Assembly: GCA_043806135.1 (NCBI GenBank)
Contig: JAZDHG010000098.1
Location: forward strand, 1 to 64,000
Length of the DNA stretch: 64,000 nt
Reading direction: 5' to 3'
DNA from: JAGLQQ01 sp043806135
Lineage (GTDB): Bacteria > Omnitrophota > Gorgyraeia > B26-G9
This document shows, piece after piece, positions 29,401-32,157 of the stretch; position 1 is the first letter of the stretch; every line of letters begins with the position of its first letter. The notes below the pieces were generated by a model. The model was not told the DNA's origin, did no database searches, and worked only from the letters and a program-made list of their open reading frames with translations. Both the position numbers and the translations under genes were made by a program.

Positions 29401-31942
29401 AGTTGAAATACAGCAATATCTGCTGTTTACAAATAATTTTGACAGGGAAGCTGTTTTAGATCAGCTAATGAAAAAGCTTGAAGAAGTTACTAACGATAAA
29501 ATTAAAGCTGATTTTAATAGAATCAAGGACTATATTGTTCCTCAAATAGTAGGACGCTACAAACGACAGTTGATTGATGTTATAACTGGCAGGGTAGAGA
29601 AAAACAGCATTTTAAATTTTTATTATGTGGATAGTCTAATGAATATTCTTGATGAGATAACAAGTTATGACAAGCAAGCATCAATTGATTTGTTGTTTGG
29701 ATTGCTTTTGAGAGGGTTGCATAATTCATTAATTCCGGATATTAAACCCAAAGTCATAATTGAAAAATTAATAGATAAGGGGTTAGATGAAGGACAGCTT
29801 GCTAAGATCAATTGGCTTACCGAGGTGTTGAGTAATGAAGAGATTGTCAATTTTGTAAGATTGAACAGAACTAGTATTAGAATGGCTAAGTATGATAATG
29901 ATTTAATACGAGAAATTGAATTGACCAGAGAATTGCTGGATTTGGTTGAAGGTATTAATCCGGATGTTTTAAATAAGCTTAAGAGTATTTTTGAATCAGA
30001 TGAGGAAGCACAAGCTTATCTATTCACAAGCTTGGATATAATAATTATCAAAGGAGCAATTAAAAACATAAATGAATTCAATAATTTAAAAGAGAATGAA
30101 ACAAGCAAACAATTATTCAATGAATTTGTATCTTCAAACTGGCAATATTTCTTAAGTGCTCATTTTTCAAATGACAATAATGCTGAGAAGTATTTAAAAG
30201 CTGCTTCCTGGGATATGTTGCCTTTAGATATAAAGGAAGCATATCTAGATATTGCTAAAGGTGATTTAGAATTAGCAAAAAAACTAGCTGTTGAAGGAAA
30301 AGGATGCAGTTACGCTACAGTATTAGGAACAGCTAAAGATAAAATTAAAAAAATATCGGAGGGATTGAAATCAATTAATAATGAAGAAAGAGATGATTTG
30401 CTGCGCTGGTTATCATCTGTTGGCGGAATTCAGGAAGTACAGACTGTTGAATCAGCATGGCTTCTCCAAAGGATAATAATAATGCTCGATGCAAATAAAG
30501 ATAATTTTAAGGGTTTATTTAATGCAGATGATTTAAACATATTTATAATTGAGTTAATTATTGCTAGCTCTGGAATTACTTCAAGAAGGTCCGAAATTGA
30601 GCAGGAATTGAGATTAGTTGTTAACACTTATTTAGCAATTCTTAATGAGGGGCTTGATATAGATGCGTATATATTAAGCAAAGATGAACAGGGTCTTAAG
30701 AATAAATTGGTGAATACAGCGATTTTCTTATTTGGTAAAGTACTTGATGATTATCTTAATTTCGAGAAATTGGCCTCTAATTATGGGCAGATAACTAATG
30801 AAATTAAAGAAGCATATCTTAATCAGCTTTATGCGGATTACGGGTTGACCGGTGTTGAGCCTATGCCGGTATGGATGTCTGAAATTGCGCGTGCACTTAA
30901 AAACCATATTTTAGACAGGCCATATCCTACATTTGATGGTTTTGTAAAGGAAATCTTTGATGCTTTAAAAGCGAAATTACCCAATGATTCAGGTAAGCCT
31001 GGCGCACCGGTCACTTCTGCAGATTCGCCTGATAATCCAAATGCTCCTGCCCCTGGTACAGGTACAGAAGTTGTTTATCAGGAAAGTACAGCGGATACTG
31101 GTACAACAGGAGCAGAATCTAAAGTTGAAGAGATTATTGACTTAACACCTGAGATGATGGTTAGACCTGAAGAGGATAAAATTATTGACCTTGTAGATGT
31201 TGTTGAAGAACGTGAATTACCGGTTCCGGATAAGGGAGACATAACTGAAGAGGAAGCTCTTGAAGGGGATGTTGATTTAGTTGCGTATAGGAAATCATTA
31301 GAAGAACCTGACCAGGCTGTTATGGATGCTTTAGATGAAATCCTTATTAATGAGCCGATGGCTGAAGAACCTGATCTGGATGCTGCTGTAAATATAATGG
31401 AAACATATCTTATGGAGATAGAACGTCAATTAGGCGAAGAAACGCGTAATGGATTTAGAGACTTTGTGGAGGAGTTTGGCTTTGGTGATTTAATAAAAAC
31501 GCAAACAGAGCAGATTGTGAGATTATTGCTTATACTCTATATGGTTAGTAAAGAAGTAACGATTAATATATTTGATTTACCCGATGATCCGGCTGGTTTT
31601 ATAAATGCCATGGAACATCTCAATATTAATTATAAAGCGATTGAAGATGAGATTATTAACACTGATTTGAATGTTAAGGCAAAACTTGAAAGCGGGCAAT
31701 CAGTAGGACTCTTTAATGGTTTATTAGAGATAAGGGTTAATGAAAGAGGTCAAGATAAGGTTTTGGTATTAACAGTTTCAGAGTCTGCTGACAAAGAAAA
31801 GATCATTGACTTAACACCGGAGATGATCATTAAGCCTGAAGCTCAAAAGGCTACTGAAGACGCTTTAGATAAGGCAATACCCGGAATTGAGAAAAAATTA
31901 ACGCTTGAAGATACCAGAGAGCTTATTGGTAATGCAATTTAG
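4562..31942 (+). CDS. Giant multidomain exported/membrane protein (about 9126 residues) with SecA, M23, LysM, alpha/alpha-barrel and glycosyltransferase-like domains
   Basis: One uninterrupted frame of 27.4 kb. In order: signal peptide (1-30, ending D-I-A-F-A-A-G-G); a module of unknown function ending A-A-Q-A-I (291); SecA-type ATPase (about 292-1190); hydrophobic segment (about 1197-1228); M23-like domain, LysM, degenerate M23-like domain, unknown domain, LysM (about 1350-2222); an amphipathic region (about 2770-3190); alpha/alpha-barrel (about 3193-3650); about 11 copies of a long repeat (about 4240-6000); a membrane segment (about 6350); a membrane pair (about 6970-7025); a GT2/GT84-like domain (about 7160-7580); a membrane cluster (about 7640-8080); helical and acidic tail ending L-I-G-N-A-I. 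The combination suggests a cell-envelope machine making or exporting a glycan and anchored to peptidoglycan. That role is inference. Coherent families along the whole length argue against an assembly artefact. The start is ATG 4562. Separate entries describe the parts. Confidence 0.85.
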   Translation: MFNAGKKYNLAFRIISAFIIQSFLIMDIAFAAGGDLRWIKKPQVPQSNLAPTFNMEKGAFRTRFDLIVSLMNAFKNKDELNLEQMRSMGIKYFTDSILQLRGENEVLYIYESDSKDIPAFLQKSDNKVRFNGYVIAAVTLSELERAEKPAFDISKEEFKKQGLFPRLRIKVEEYQRRKQFIDTSGHYKLAASLLNEAIDLPEMVEELLSNTGNLKKLYAVLGKAKKKYNLEKEINSSQRLFIINALRDFDFMPKETIDELKWRAEQEGINVKQLERLSLAKLRVEGAAQAIKTQRPINVFEAIKDITSLEKEMLDLTDEQLKGKTAELRDRLYGKGNFSGKQENWEDVLPEAAAVFREALRRKHPDHPLLYDVQMIAGIVVSFGGKLLQQSTGEGKTFTTALGAYLLSLRDEIKTGVHCATVNNYLAQRDAEEVGNVFQALGMSVSALGEDHKGIKIVNGRAEDTDRRSAYESDIVYGTAHGYGFDYLQDHLSTRVGTKVQKGFFASVIDEADEILVEEANTPLVMSGAAEEMPEKERNINYQIDNLIRSLMTRNENQKYFKIKLDGGDSRSVTFTEAGYDYIYGILSGMSEEELNDPNRSFNEELDSEWAYLRAIADNALKVHHLYVKDTKSDEAIAIEEGKIRYAVANGEVLTVATGRTQEGRRFKDGIHQALEAKEHNEEVLAGITPTIEVRQDPETVASISLQSFFKNYLILSGLTGTTQGIEQEVAETYDLDTLNIPTNKPSIRQDLPDVIFKTKEQKDAAVAADVINEHENATPVLIGTGGVNESAEMALKIQQAFPRAVGTEIIDSKEALISLAARILNREVNENNLFKALEEIKTKGDFGKETPIFVLNDTTKHLEKEIVLLSGLKGSITVATDMAGRGTDFKLVDFARMVQGLYVIGTEYPESLRTEYQLRGRSARQGQPGRTRFYISLEDKLFTGLGADIPKKLADAIKNSGSEISGKIKLSITVLRGKRLSNAFKQRQELSKDDATLNVYRKVIYNLVDNLIDEEQPVDIASILFSLYGDKISAQTLEMQKSALLEKMSEDDVKAIIVDLLTTHWTYFINGLETISKTRGLSDQLSGKDEKVNRALYEKKTSEIFDEMLSDLKENVFAALLMPFMSENDRAALNSEAEETIALEKEGASIFDKLDPEEIAQRIKKGLNITVKEKVPSIAERFSKWVFGEERGTTALLSSVLAKGFYAFITIAGIFGGVITPAKTEASIIPSDEGLTVKVQETKAEFSLNDKRKTQILAEISFAKIAQLVDLKLRSSEFQEKYTGRPKEQLQSLAYDEVIRDIIKKSELGQDVLASLNDIKEVELESIPVVQRAQSDVLSGIVADTTLQQVVKKFRIPVKTPYRTNLMSEFEAIRDQGRRIHQGFDFLVQAGTDIYPAMPGKVIFSGALNGYGNMVLLEHEVADSTTGLVNYFYTLYGHNESNLVKAGDYIGVDTVIAKAGVTGNASSATGGCLHFEIKQTTQKVTNYAKYLNLAALDPEVVLGKNLYLPADINKREPILVASADPNMPLFAADRREKTKQPKPVEARTQTRSIIGGQIRHEVAPGQTLSMIAEKFFVNGTSGEKIREFYNKQHPEAPMKNLMLLTGKTLVLDIDEEIASLLRPEDKDISIQRPDSEFSNITENIRIREQGIEGIVNLPVRLKGGKTSFEFDERTKFMALRGENKDKKNPGVDFVLKEETPVYAAAPGEVFFVGKAEAYGNLVIIHHTVKDQRENINHFYSLYAHNKSNNVKVGQLVDATTQISVAGKTGKPPISDADAVLHFEIRRGIEKLENHQEYLHDASYSALYPGIALKTQVLNPELFFNKTFDSGLKAGRLIVPQNEYKPLSARNIEQDKVISRQDLEYRIAQSMRNRNLNIIPEGLMNAIVYQQLAKEFGVEFYQPEAGLKGDDYFEKLMKAVRAKHGEDVLIVEGHFNSVPEMMFFFKENGIQYISKVKHGEVKQKKHEYPDVSAMIKEYAVVAEFGSAELFCSLQQEDYQRYKMEFKKMLQLYIDNHPECKGKKIVFIPGHGGANYKTSYYIGPQGHSTGANISRSIVKSTLAEYDKYTQDLLTAALEKEHQLPKVVQEITRTELAVMDSRLEPVAGQEGIVIRDLAPIPVISKEKVITPNEKIIKQPVAPKTPEPTAGEFQKKKWEYTVKHGDTLSGIAKKLLGRADLWEKLREDYNKQHPQRQIQITTNENTGIINALIYAGEKLTLDIDRDIAALITPQARENLGIVLSAGGPPPLAPLPPQEKPEITAPLAVPAYVAADDKKQLDKEKVAVRAAELMEKAKSKQGEEIYYPENPTPERNYERGIAKAIIQVMINNKDGGHFAVAENPALQGELKDLGNLHFYFRDTGKEINARDKRLYELIQKDIADKTTKAADIEIWIGKKGTPGAKPYIPTIKDDLTKKEKQLVFDSLLDISNVQHLLHFYKFPTQLEKRDEFGRGQEFTSPTEIREHQEKGFPFDIWIEKRDTQEKLIRIFGPQSKDWQQFVKPPDPTDKDRTYIQFKPDFLDLVNKSSVVNKKELIRLWEDSERTGDYAYRLHFGSVAASKTLEGVNSYALARALQLEVADKILSNLDIEAQQGLINRANSEGIVSLGPNVPVKGVAGQIPENPMMKKSPYIGAIVVQREGNPVKVNTYFQSENLNQNYAEELKLPRLEKTGFDIVYYFYKDSQGNIQHRRMHFLSYNRQGKLVEVNARSAHDIIVLETDKKAEENGDWSKSDVLWFGKNATNKEILNVSIGTLMHQIAVENAHKTAKQLKRRMVFEAVLLPINVLGGYGVGGIVSKLSQPWAQAGIRLIYDMLFTAWELPTGAKMQGPPSKDTVETFISSYLFFTQGPGKNREQKGLEFITTEDKSGNLTITDEEFRTYVENQKKDTKSPLNLWLTMAMDDEASKGFVKYVQGQRKFAIAMFSIGILDNLARLNTESYNTPGNAFKDILASRYFSLTGEVNVLAVIGAIAGNDVLGAGVHMGAFREGWGNFWENYLNFFGVTVDAKAVINTLSTLFTKDGSKVFEYTPEVPQRRAFSLYFLGFPIMTYFDLKNTEGFINSSTSFAFEMESSKNPFNKKWWKDKVTQYTEDEFKQLKLVPLGKVKAEGENGQPIWRVYYINADTGGIVFLGDKGYKSKLQRLKDDVQLFDRFMSLIGEGGGRIEKKSYDAGAVVEIKRTTPSQQQSSQQPIPDLTGKMLSFALNVRHPLTGVSPSHVYDTKATANNINWAFTYDMALQSLGFSAGGLSKESDALLDYFVQNRWLYRYEEKGKFNGGVYNAIDISQLPTDTQKPIADFRNDAGNSNWVAAALIKGAMRHVSDPNAWQAVLDEQREDRQKASANFIKTGDINKIFEGRGETQWRFLGLRTTKLKVFLESLDVKGKQYLSQAEKIAESLISLQDKDGGIRHGPTELNIKSTEENINAFGLFMMLHDVTGESKYKDAAKKILQWLPKVYDTTQGMFLRGMQNKSKEDQPAKWEVDHIYATDANALAIIVIGPQILDKLKSKNEYISADKIMGSLADRKVELLTESGDKILGYDYTDKVGRGDRDAVISPEMTAHVVKAHKVMSRYYAEQGEDLIADIHAKQAESLLTSIQQLAVNSLLGISFPDSTLPKDAIGGQIKRYHDSNFNTVSLASLNSLWIVLAKEDVNPFDVRANDQVPLMPVSISEEKGFNAEIIKQKTTIQTLLIRKQNDPKSWTDNDELELNQSIEKINEMIREYTKGAIFTATEEDETTLKRIIELLSNKAKGIQLTDAEIKELEQKKASHPYYEGWIRLSALSEKKFIMSKFEQIKQLLTKKAKEMQLKELGQELDRQTGVEEKKRLQEEIQKLKDKIAISEELKDQKFVVLINETIDGYFGKGEEKSVERESTRNRFFGKLSNTPAEDVVVGLIEKLYGKNRLLSEDIFKGVYQYFNAEDNSVVTVTLIAPAQAIEVERIKREKEQETAAKQYKLLDEGGVIITDKSTGRLIEIRVGDKQKGVDVLGDFLGRIKNMVAADEINAAQMQKIMRDRWVFTIPKTSSQAVDINGQKQDQDITVTLVFPYHSEYVREETNLRTGESELRIFNYGLLDRVITRDKITVMKYNDLDVEISSDVYVNETGEIIKDAKEGSYLQKTETVAFDTKDVDPVSKAVSPVVIKKVTDPASHAVKYEVYKDYELPVMTFSEKYVTIIEFDEWGREKTSRTYVNTGSLDKPRWGKQPVLSSEVLPLVGELDVKGRPATWDKNSKWSSKLVIDHERNKHFVEVRDQYGRLIKKYDGKMEEKPGAEQNKLQVIPYGANQPFEIDARDPQGRRFVVEKETSFYHKYEERFAALGVDASVMNLLGLQGTAMVGETYLYEFNPKTGQGKRVSEDPVGRSVAQVQRPQKTGIEKYFDDQGNVLLQMSAPRQKLVWQQVIDNQGRKVTDYYGYLVDAQGRRVTDISKYKGDIDKLRFVREKVSYSIYTIGQLNVLRKQYPKLYDELKTELKNLNVDIESEQFLKDLISQGKIDVALMGVTFSYDDKTKAPIELAAFSTVQKNEKNKYISDGGEVLVISKDTQKKEATQQIIDSEGRIKLKYNGRFDSKAKRFIREKITKFFYTYEDRFAGEYFINPEFARDMKILGLYGVAMVGETFTYDDTTGRQSKEPIAYSFLRTFKDGNYVDNEGNILVQMTNANQHMSRQDVINNQGHTIIRYLGKLIDPETKEFEKAQSSRFFYSTQQLEEFSQNEKTKGLYTQLIKEYAALGWDIESPAFKADLNRYGKFGVALIGATYIYDQENDKEVALMSVSRIKKNEQGAHIDAQGNVLVEMKNIINNLHWQELIDNSGRIQVKYDGVVIDGQFIRNQKTYYFYDYASYDAYRKAHPELKAELDAWEEKLTKLKKVNVQGIMDELGRRNIALFGFTYLYDEANAVAEDVIKELGLNSDNKELLNDIKNEVFAIAQPDKQKSQLAVKKLTELLGSKYNFIITDQKLEGIVKDSRLKLAASTKYSQVADTEALAFSSLNVMQGDGTDVKDYFSEKEGEKGNISVQNVRLKQQLTWEEIKDNFGRPVKVYDYQLGKDKKYHPIKVSNYYYVYQDRFSKLGVTERAMNEMGRLGFAMVGETYLLKRDSKEALVSVSVMVPHKNTTGSKFNDYFNKRGEMIIELDNQRTHLVWREVKDAHGRVLVSIDGNKENGIFKPQKATRFYYDFEKRVFDSIATKMEKDWAKLGITKDKMGVEMLNAMSRLGKFDIATLGSTYLYDGRYEYGINPDLDQLNESENRLLAVSILGKFEKNEYEKNVPAGETDYINDAGYVKAMIYDAKTKLLWVGLKDNKGDIRVKYAGYEYMNPQTKQDEFKWVWVSRINYNWPDELENLGALGIAYDSKTYFYYDPPAGKKIERVDFHKLAPEITELVIRNGKNDLEDILKKKLAPYVQGKHHARKIIKEIQDLPKIDDNQAKSNAIMDILVKYFSHNINYEFGEGDYLVTESQIVPFNYDPNDPKKKLEFIDKKGNVIFHMHQVKRNLDYQEVKDNKGRIIILFDGDLEPGKKFDLRYQVFNRNIMSFSYFEDNDLDAVGISNRGEAFFSRTNEETLQGLSLTTLEKAKAAFRVYRGTLRGDQLLKFDQAVKKAGGEDAVAAKFHKAVLTILKSNYSEPKNILRFISPADIAENIFIQRNSYNLDDFLEMHLAGMCSGLFEDKVSRSWLVEIDKEFFWDTSSEQNKKKWLTRNGNDKSAAKEALFKYMKWDRLTNDVKQQWLARYENNEARAKEAFYKDNLTSIDRYINAEGSIQYEGEEHWRSDITKDGRPMSTKADVHYRKIKDKLGRVMNHIWGYWDKQSDFRGIMQLRARFDTLYGKFGIADVTTAFLTEQGWTLFNYSKAVNLEYETGAVDYAVVKTLVPEDKKEALKMDESRAAPLEKKFEDSWVLFRLPKPRAELIRELINIRPSTAQGDIADKIIDKMIKDKYYKEGFTDEEDVVAFFEKEGIKLDFKTDSEFISRLYRGLQHRTATIAVAPKGDAAERPKVIQMWMEIKNKKGELEIIFNGYVDRISEAGKKGQIKQIELEKTYVTFLEYLEKKNMGLSQRSSTFDFNPNFMKNGQSTEKMLKQFKAKISLRASTDQLILLPDGTMVYDMKDTSKDKLALVRTLYYPDGRIKFQISKKMMGEDPRWRIDVFDERQNLVATLRDDTSRTPEEVISNLGNIENWRPYEIHHSVHTEYAHTFVLTDMVGETGISTFAGQKALLLSNGKPLIKGTNIHQNIGLSQKEHFSDKAVPYEETKYINRQLWWLYFDKFQNNFINQVGNIGKHQLERFNIKLTSERFRDEQLFADLLQEANAQKAKDDIQQGAAVKVSYLKDGQMQEVEIAPRGLGFKIKKIFDYKIQVPFTGWYVFWWTMPLALGIYLLGANRITSWWWGRKARKAKEKGRNNINRMCEDEIKDLLLPDKKNAKELEKTDAVNIASQIVDRRRRVKSFMDEAEVEEFLGKLGVTAETISRIMDNIVVADIIPDFYNDANLRLQQVNRMNEQELAKLLMQAGVEKETALNASEAFVKELADKKPFIKALGQNGFETLDQVKAFLRDHGIAYKILNTIFGSGDLLRAPPRSAQSRQQVIDELQEILAAADISLDELNKVLSEKLPDPKDSFDSTLTPPIALIVKNLLDEEGLGLLTREQFKEVINELIEKLRNNKRIPSAIDYYVIEECIDKAFSPIVKQYLMDLDPNNELEGEYERLIKMRLSEVLSVMIKNPYGIRKKESGTYKGEYEIEEPEMIGLDKDNALKKEAFDGEPAPFTLRFQAWQSVFLLPYYPYKLGSALASRSTLTRYLFRKSFALYMDKRANEILPLMRLHVQLWRAIIVDQIQGKLEPYRRNNIGINERLIDDPTILFGQEDMDDLFRYYEDPINELNINLSQEVGNIKNQPDEKTASDYIQKLVDSKLKPAVDKALNEHESFIGTYRLGWLAFWHELMTPFRALYSKWTGKEQRFWTEGTEKGPAGLKSKKGKRFWQQTMIVTAFFNFIMGYIVIEYAIAWGIALGFPLGLVFIFSVLPFLIFMPLTYFSIKEMGVTFVSWLTERRQKIAPINNWVWGWSRSRLKNHLDKIFIDTNGELKIEDYSGKTRVQVWNEGVEHLFEIAKISETERNDYLFGLEDMINAASVRSKLNRMKLAKPKNKEARQRLRRWIAGYLRYKPGIEGFERLPTFSIFILNGGGDEAYYFFADDLLKRRVEKGVIEDTTHLQYLKNRYDDEFDNLMHLIDTKWNVLKSLLDKNDAKVISEFVESIRDLSFGQEIDVTQIRAKLTDQESINEFDSLVEMIEDWANYRLSTTWRWTQSHKYMRQRYYEYIENYYQNELFKILKMERDGKELTEEEAKTIAGMTQDQKVEYYEKIAAEYTRLVDLKYQFINSESATKAQNNPNFLRINFDTMTEEDLKSLDIGNAKQKRILIDYKKYKAEYIKYYMPSKPDGKQINPNIIGKQGDQIRFSKYGQASFSSPYVRGEIVWGMDTHLEIDYEETPNMLRTLTEFNRNPKLGVVLSTITIFVEKLNAIGRAMALAEQAWQSSVMRAKETVDVLGYYGKGIYRNDFMNKYEGLQDDYVSEDIVTAFMFMLFGLMTKHVSYLKLQWRMPPPLKSIIVPLAKWAAGSVEFLLRRQFKRVLASRIIPWNEKFGTMVSAAHYWKKPFVILGVISFTVVGLIMTGLLMPVNPFLSLSFPLFWIVMGAFFAEAINLPSFWSHSEREGSYLKGVGATLWGIATNFVFFNMLIPLYVIKGINEGVWARPVFLPTDKELKLEKPLKATYEYFRKEFGSWPAKIAAVLLPITMLVVPVTVMLLGTWFLYFFALGAWVFSPYILSFAIRSKILTVFNKYIKEKFAKKAIDQKRKSFAQVWTENFRQDMFDQNIFRGVFSGIGNLYIRPAWRGIHERLFKKGSWFDRHFYVVPSTILSLVASGHIIAMLCAPAISVLTTPFIILFLLYFPLRLLFTPKYDETTFTLKEQWKEAGINFKPADWSKAQDAGARPARYIIEALAILLYFPFSGWMAAAFGITAVVEIAIAKFIPSPMYGPDLRSRLFRYIGWGSLLLSGSFLPLTGAVSIGFYALVMLAITAEIFWAIFNKKPLFSLIRSKELKSPGTEATFQKGEDFDSRASQTQRDTIAGYTREKIRYYRGLKWGDSLVDIDNISTEVLDKIFASVEIRALYDANKEKLRNIRRNNTEYESLKETIWAGISAQEQELWLTDNNNDENQAKQALYEYMQAYDQHILKSMKYEAEEIVLPAVLNSLTSDMRAIRRIKAGVTSGELEQQVLDSKAADLREKFWNALPVEIQQYLLFTNNFDREAVLDQLMKKLEEVTNDKIKADFNRIKDYIVPQIVGRYKRQLIDVITGRVEKNSILNFYYVDSLMNILDEITSYDKQASIDLLFGLLLRGLHNSLIPDIKPKVIIEKLIDKGLDEGQLAKINWLTEVLSNEEIVNFVRLNRTSIRMAKYDNDLIREIELTRELLDLVEGINPDVLNKLKSIFESDEEAQAYLFTSLDIIIIKGAIKNINEFNNLKENETSKQLFNEFVSSNWQYFLSAHFSNDNNAEKYLKAASWDMLPLDIKEAYLDIAKGDLELAKKLAVEGKGCSYATVLGTAKDKIKKISEGLKSINNEERDDLLRWLSSVGGIQEVQTVESAWLLQRIIIMLDANKDNFKGLFNADDLNIFIIELIIASSGITSRRSEIEQELRLVVNTYLAILNEGLDIDAYILSKDEQGLKNKLVNTAIFLFGKVLDDYLNFEKLASNYGQITNEIKEAYLNQLYADYGLTGVEPMPVWMSEIARALKNHILDRPYPTFDGFVKEIFDALKAKLPNDSGKPGAPVTSADSPDNPNAPAPGTGTEVVYQESTADTGTTGAESKVEEIIDLTPEMMVRPEEDKIIDLVDVVEERELPVPDKGDITEEEALEGDVDLVAYRKSLEEPDQAVMDALDEILINEPMAEEPDLDAAVNIMETYLMEIERQLGEETRNGFRDFVEEFGFGDLIKTQTEQIVRLLLILYMVSKEVTINIFDLPDDPAGFINAMEHLNINYKAIEDEIINTDLNVKAKLESGQSVGLFNGLLEIRVNERGQDKVLVLTVSESADKEKIIDLTPEMIIKPEAQKATEDALDKAIPGIEKKLTLEDTRELIGNAI
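5435..8130 (+). other. Giant protein part 2: complete SecA-type preprotein translocase ATPase
   Basis: Residues about 292-1190 follow SecA from the first nucleotide-binding domain through the helical scaffold and wing. Visible motifs: G-E-G-K-T (393-397, Walker A), D-E-A-D (510-513) followed by E-E-A-N-T-P-L-V-M-S-G, T-G-R-T-Q-E-G-R-R with D-G-I-H-Q-A-L-E-A-K-E, G-L-T-G-T-T, D-M-A-G-R-G-T-D (882-889), and Q918-L-R-G-R-S-A-R-Q-G-Q-P-G. A T-H-W helical-wing segment is also present. The C-terminal zinc-binding linker of housekeeping SecA is absent. Key ATPase residues are intact, so it should be able to hydrolyse ATP. SecA normally works on the cytosolic face of SecYEG, which conflicts with the signal peptide in front of it. 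Confidence 0.9.
8131..8250 (+). other. Giant protein: hydrophobic segment after SecA
   Basis: Residues about 1197-1228 hold a run rich in L, A, F, I and G followed by P-A-K-T-E-A-S, which looks like a signal anchor or an internal signal peptide. It separates the SecA part from the peptidoglycan-binding part. If it spans the membrane, SecA and the M23/LysM domains lie on opposite sides, which suits M23/LysM outside and SecA inside but not a cleaved signal peptide in front of SecA. Confidence 0.55.
8610..11235 (+). other. Giant protein part 3: two M23-like and two LysM domains
   Basis: M23-like domain 1 (about 1352-1480) has H1382-x3-D1386 and L-H1475-F-E-I. The catalytic first His of the HxH motif is Cys1473, so zinc could bind but catalysis is doubtful. 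LysM 1 follows (about 1556-1617, with H-E-V-A-P-G-Q-T-L-S-M-I-A). M23-like domain 2 (about 1677-1790) has N1689 where the H of HxxxD should be and V1780 in HxH, so it is probably catalytically dead. Residues about 1850-2075 are unrecognised. LysM 2 (about 2153-2222) has the typical V-K-H-G-D-T-L-S-G-I-A. The likely role is peptidoglycan binding, as in EnvC/NlpD-type dead peptidases that regulate other enzymes. Confidence 0.75.
12868..14135 (+). other. Giant protein part 4: hydrophobic/amphipathic region
   Basis: Residues about 2770-3190 hold several stretches rich in V, L, G, A and F (for example around 2780-2830 and 2960-2985) alternating with charged parts. They may be membrane-associated helices, but they are less hydrophobic than the clear spanning segments later on. 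No family is recognised. Confidence 0.35.
14136..15520 (+). other. Giant protein part 5: alpha/alpha-barrel (glucoamylase-like) domain
   Basis: Residues about 3193-3650 have the helical repeats of six-hairpin glycosidases: an A-F-T-Y-D-M-A-L segment, paired I-S-L-Q-D-K-D-G-G-I and helix motifs, and Y-A-T-D-A-N-A-L-A. The C-terminal domain of the 648-residue protein at 59.7 kb follows the same order (F-T-Y-D-Q-A-L-S-A-F, L-I-N-L-Q-N-E-K, I-A-T-D-A-I-A-L-S), so the two are homologous. The fold matches periplasmic glycosidase or lyase domains found with glycan synthases. The catalytic residues were not identified. Confidence 0.6.
17280..22600 (+). repeat. Giant protein part 6: about 11 long protein repeats with DNxGR and TYxYD motifs
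   Basis: A recurring pattern K-D/N-x-x-G-R-x(4)-Y-D/N-G occurs near 17291, 17741, 18194, 18545, 18960, 19625, 19970, 20430, 21029, 21902 and 22543, at spacings of roughly 115-290 residues. Most copies are followed by an aromatic F-Y-Y/F-Y-D stretch and a G-x-A-x-x-G-E-T-Y-x-Y-D motif (for example A-M-V-G-E-T-Y-L-Y, A-L-I-G-A-T-Y-I-Y-D, A-L-F-G-F-T-Y-L-Y-D). The pairing of G-R with Y-D recalls RHS/YD repeats, which are much shorter, so a relation is only possible. A beta-rich surface or shell structure is likely. Confidence 0.65.
23590..28810 (+). other. Giant protein part 7: membrane region with a GT2/GT84-like glycosyltransferase domain
   Basis: A transmembrane helix near residue 6350 is followed by a soluble helical part, then a strong membrane pair at about 6970-7025. 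Residues about 7160-7580 resemble an inverting GT-A glycosyltransferase of the cellulose-synthase/NdvB (GT84) type: F-I-L-N-G-G-G-D-E-A, W-G-M-D7465-T-H-L-E-I in place of the D-x-D region, Y-G-K-G-I-Y-R-N-D-F, and S-E7559-D7560-I-V-T-A. A Q-W-R-M sequence after it could stand for QxxRW. Six or more strong membrane segments follow at about 7640-7830, 7900-7950 and 7985-8080. This suggests a membrane polysaccharide synthase using a nucleotide sugar. The glycosyltransferase call is moderate. Confidence 0.5.
28811..31942 (+). other. Giant protein part 8: helical tail and acidic linker
   Basis: Residues about 8085-8800 are almost wholly helical and hold further copies of a short W-L-x(4)-N-D-x(3)-A-K motif. 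Residues about 8800-9000 are rich in P, E, D and T, a disordered-looking linker. The sequence I-I-D-L-T-P-E-M occurs twice (about 8858 and 9081), each followed by a basic residue, P and E. The protein ends E-L-I-G-N-A-I. No enzyme motif was recognised. Confidence 0.5.
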
Positions 31943-32157
31943 AAAAAGAGTAGCGAGTAGCAAGGAGCAAGTAGCGAGAAAAAAGAACGAAGACCGAAGG
32001 ACGAGAAATAAGTTATGAATGACGAATTATGAATTATGAGTGAAAAGCTGAGGTATTGTAGCAAAAGTAACAGAATAAGAAAAACAAAGACACGAGAGAG
32101 TATTTTTTACTATCAGCCATGAGCTATTAGCTATCAGCTGATTACGGAGTAATCACA
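31943..32157. repeat. Intergenic stretch of short degenerate word repeats
   Basis: Directly after the giant gene come degenerate short words: GAGTAGCGAGTAGC-like, then ATGAATGACGAATTATGA-like, then AGCTATTAGCTATCAGCT. Similar words occur in other gaps. No terminator or ORF was recognised. GGAG at 32146-32149 is the ribosome site of the next gene. Confidence 0.5.

Noticed and set aside
4562..31942. Giant frame as an assembly or frameshift artefact
   Set aside because: Recognisable domains and repeats continue in one frame from end to end without a stop, which random joining would not produce.
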